Shown in pieces: positions 62,102-64,000 of a DNA stretch of 64,000 bases. The DNA comes from Pseudomonas sp. Au-Pse12 (GTDB lineage: Bacteria > Pseudomonadota > Gammaproteobacteria > Pseudomonadales > Pseudomonadaceae). Position numbers and translations under genes: made by a program. The stretch is taken from contig NZ_JAJTTH010000001.1 in the NCBI RefSeq assembly GCF_021341665.1, positions 744,001-808,000 on the forward strand, given 5' to 3'. Positions within the stretch are counted from its first letter, which is position 1, and the number at the start of each line of letters is the position of its first letter. The notes under the pieces were generated by a model, which saw only the letters and a list, made by a program, of their open reading frames with translations, did not search any database and was not told the origin of the DNA.

Positions 62102-63022
62102 CTAGCGATGCCGGGCGCCAGGCGCGCAACGCTTCAGGGTCTGGCTCGGCAGCTCCTTGAACAGCGCCCGATAGCTGCTGGAAAACCGCCCCAGGTGCCA
62201 GAACGACCACTGCATCGCCACTTCGGCCACGGTGGTTTCCAATGGCCCACGCCTGAGCAGCTCGCGGTGCGCGCTGTTCAGCCGGCGCAAGCGCAACCAT
62301 TGGCTGGGGGCCATTCCGGTAAAGGCCTTGAACGCGCTCTGCAACTGGCGCAGGGAGACCCCGGCCACCTGGGACAGCTCCAGCAGGTTGAGGGTTTCCT
62401 CGGGGACATCGGCGGCCCACTGCGCCACGCGCTGCATGATCGCCCGCTCTTCGCTGCGCCGTTGCAGGCCGCCACGGTCCAGGCGCACGCAGGCGTTGTC
62501 GAGGATGTACAGGCAGTCGTCCAGCAATTGCTGGGTCAAGGCTTCGCGGCTGGGTGGGTCGAGGGCCTGGGACAAACGGGTCAGGGTTGAACTCAACCAG
62601 CGACAGAACAAGGCGTTCTGCTGGCTGCAAAGCGGCGCCATGAACAAGCCGTCGAGGCGCTCCAGCCCCAGGCCCTGGCCCTGGACGAACGCGGGGCCGA
62701 ACACCACCGCCACTTCCTGGTAGTTCTCCGGGGTGATCCAGATATTGCGGCTCTCGCCATTGAGCACGTACAGGGCGTTGTCGCTGCGGTCGAAACAGAA
62801 CGCCAGGGCGCCTTGCGGAGCGCTGAAATTCTGCTCGACCCGAGTGTTCATGCATTCCTCGTAGATCTCCACGCCCTGCAGGTCGAGGTAGCGCACCAGG
62901 CCGTTGAAATGCCCGGGGGACATCTGCTGGTAATGCTGGACCCAACCCGGGGTGGCACGGATCTGATCGGCGACATCGAAGGTGTTGAACGCTTGGACCT
63001 GAAGCGGATTGGACACTGTCAT
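62102..63022 (-). CDS. AraC-family transcriptional regulator (EutR-like)
   Basis: This 306-residue protein has a carboxy-terminal AraC double helix-turn-helix (LSQVAGVSLRQLQSAFKAFTGM, then VAMQWSFWHLGRFSSSYRALF). Its amino-terminal domain begins FNTFDVADQIRATPGW, as in EutR-like members. It diverges from the glutamine-synthetase-like gene and probably controls it, perhaps in response to an amine. ATG at 63022 follows AAGG; a longer frame to 63175 lacks support. Confidence 0.85.
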   Translation of the reverse strand: MTVSNPLQVQAFNTFDVADQIRATPGWVQHYQQMSPGHFNGLVRYLDLQGVEIYEECMNTRVEQNFSAPQGALAFCFDRSDNALYVLNGESRNIWITPENYQEVAVVFGPAFVQGQGLGLERLDGLFMAPLCSQQNALFCRWLSSTLTRLSQALDPPSREALTQQLLDDCLYILDNACVRLDRGGLQRRSEERAIMQRVAQWAADVPEETLNLLELSQVAGVSLRQLQSAFKAFTGMAPSQWLRLRRLNSAHRELLRRGPLETTVAEVAMQWSFWHLGRFSSSYRALFKELPSQTLKRCAPGARHR

Positions 63023-63185
63023 CGGGGGACCTTGCGCACTCTTTTGGTGCGCTTTGGTGCTGCTTAAAGTGGATAGATGGAACAACAAGGCTCGCCCAAG
63101 ATAGTCGCCAATGCGCCGCAGGGGAAGCCTTGCCGGGATACTCCCGCTCACCTCGGAGCAGACAAAAACAATCATCGAGGTCTTT

Positions 63186-64000
63186 ATGAACGCCCCTTTC
63201 GATCAGCTTTCTTCCTGGCTGAAAGATCACAAGATTACCGAAGTCGAGTGCGTGGTCAGCGACCTGACCGGCATTGCCCGCGGCAAGATCGCACCCACCA
63301 ACAAGTTCCTGCACGAGCGCGGCATGCGCCTGCCGGAAAGTGTCCTGCTGCAAACGGTAACCGGGGATTTTGTCGACGACGACCTGTACTACGAACTGCT
63401 GGACCCGGCGGACATCGACATGGTCTGCCGCCCCGACTCGTCATCGATCTACCTGGTGCCCTGGGCCATCGAACCCACCGCCATCGTCATCCACGACACC
63501 TTCGACAAGTTCGGCAACCCCATCGAGCTGTCGCCGCGCAACGTGCTGAAAAAGGTTCTGCAGCTGTACACCGACAAGGGCTGGCAGCCGATCGTCGCCC
63601 CGGAAATGGAGTTCTACCTGACCCAGCGCTGCGAGGACCCGGACCTGCCGCTCAAGGCCCCGCTGGGCCGTTCCGGTCGCGCGGAAAGCGGCCGCCAGTC
63701 GTTCTCCATCGACGCCGCCAACGAATTCGATCCGCTGTTCGAAGACGTCTATGACTGGTGCGAAGCCCAGGGCCTGGACCTGGACACGCTGATCCACGAA
63801 GACGGCCCGGCGCAGATGGAAATCAACTTCCGCCACGGCGACGCCCTGGACCTGGCGGACCAGATCACCGTGTTCAAGCGCACCCTGCGCGAGGCGGCGC
63901 TCAAGCACAACGTCACCGCCACCTTCATGGCCAAGCCGGTGGCCGATGAACCCGGCAGCGCCATGCACCTGCACCAGAGCGTGGTGGACATCGCCACCGG
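63186..64000 (+). CDS. Glutamine synthetase family protein, glutamylpolyamine-synthetase-like, cut at 3' edge
   Basis: ATG at 63186 follows GAGG. The visible 271 residues start MNAPFDQLSSWLKDHKITEV and include VVSDLTGIARGKIAP, VAPEMEFYLT (metal-binding glutamate), GRQSFSIDAANEFDPLF and ATFMAKPVADEPGSAMHLHQS, all typical of the SpuI/SpuB/PuuA branch. These enzymes join glutamate to polyamines such as putrescine for breakdown. The carboxy-terminal third lies outside the window. The AraC regulator diverges from it. Which polyamine or amine it uses cannot be told here. Confidence 0.85.
   Translation, partial: MNAPFDQLSSWLKDHKITEVECVVSDLTGIARGKIAPTNKFLHERGMRLPESVLLQTVTGDFVDDDLYYELLDPADIDMVCRPDSSSIYLVPWAIEPTAIVIHDTFDKFGNPIELSPRNVLKKVLQLYTDKGWQPIVAPEMEFYLTQRCEDPDLPLKAPLGRSGRAESGRQSFSIDAANEFDPLFEDVYDWCEAQGLDLDTLIHEDGPAQMEINFRHGDALDLADQITVFKRTLREAALKHNVTATFMAKPVADEPGSAMHLHQSVVDIAT

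Noticed and set aside
61224..63353. 709-codon minus-strand frame over the kinase end and AraC gene
   Set aside because: Crosses a convergent gene end in a different frame from the AraC gene; low-complexity product.
1..64000. tRNA genes, CRISPR arrays, insertion sequences or prophage
   Set aside because: No tRNA-like cloverleaf, no spaced repeat array, no transposase, integrase or phage structural gene was recognised.

Overview
The window looks like a chromosomal segment of a Pseudomonas of the fluorescens group, closest in gene content to the P. protegens / P. chlororaphis lineage. The pointers are high-GC coding sequence with purine-rich ribosome binding sites, a WbpM-type dehydratase, a complete pelABCDEFG operon preceded by a pelX epimerase (an arrangement known from P. 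protegens), an RlhA-type U32 protein, and a SpuI/PuuA-like glutamine synthetase. The species is an inference. No rRNA, tRNA, CRISPR array, insertion sequence or prophage was recognised.

Layout. 1-6430 (+): an M48-type metalloprotease, cut by the window edge, overlapping a very large pseudokinase/UPF1-like helicase/nuclease-like/WGR protein; this pair resembles a defence or stress module. 6666-22854 (-): an O-antigen cluster reading wzz, rmlC-fdtA fusion, an FdtC-like acetyltransferase, a glycosidase-like propeller, a FemAB/GNAT-like protein, fdtB, wzx, a GT2, an AT-rich gap, a dTDP-sugar 4-epimerase, an O-acetyltransferase, a GT-B glycosyltransferase, an SDR, a degraded wbpL, wbpM and wzy. 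The enzymes point to a dTDP-Fuc3NAc-type sugar and possibly a 6-deoxy-talose. The dTDP-glucose genes rmlA and rmlB are not here, and the initiating transferase wbpL survives only as a remnant, so both functions must be supplied elsewhere. 23262-36444 (-): the Pel exopolysaccharide operon pelX-pelABCDEFG, with an intact c-di-GMP RxxD site in PelD.

36445-43926 is an accessory stretch: a small c-type cytochrome, a hypothetical protein with a 30-codon upstream ORF, two DUF2946 proteins, a candidate two-domain pore-forming toxin (Vps62-like lectin region plus aerolysin-like region), then a probable light-response unit (paired TGTACA boxes, an internally deleted SDR, an iron-sulfur photolyase and a DUF2256 protein), a lipoprotein and a small hypothetical. 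43954-47382 (-) is a solitary NACHT-like ATPase with a C-terminal PD-(D/E)XK nuclease motif, a good candidate for a single-gene defence system. 47613-53817 is mostly core: RidA, RlhA, a LysR regulator divergent from an SDR, a histidine phosphatase and an NlpD-like lipoprotein. 53909-56188 (-) is a lone KAP-family ATPase.

56339-62072 is a signalling block: a LuxR-type response regulator and a pseudo-receiver on the minus strand, divergent from a BvgA/EvgA-like regulator and a BvgS/EvgS-like hybrid kinase. The window ends with an AraC-family regulator divergent from a glutamylpolyamine-synthetase-like gene that runs off the right edge.

The most promising undescribed items are the toxin candidate (39752-40972), the NACHT-nuclease gene (43954-47382) and the metalloprotease plus pseudokinase-helicase-WGR pair (3-6430).
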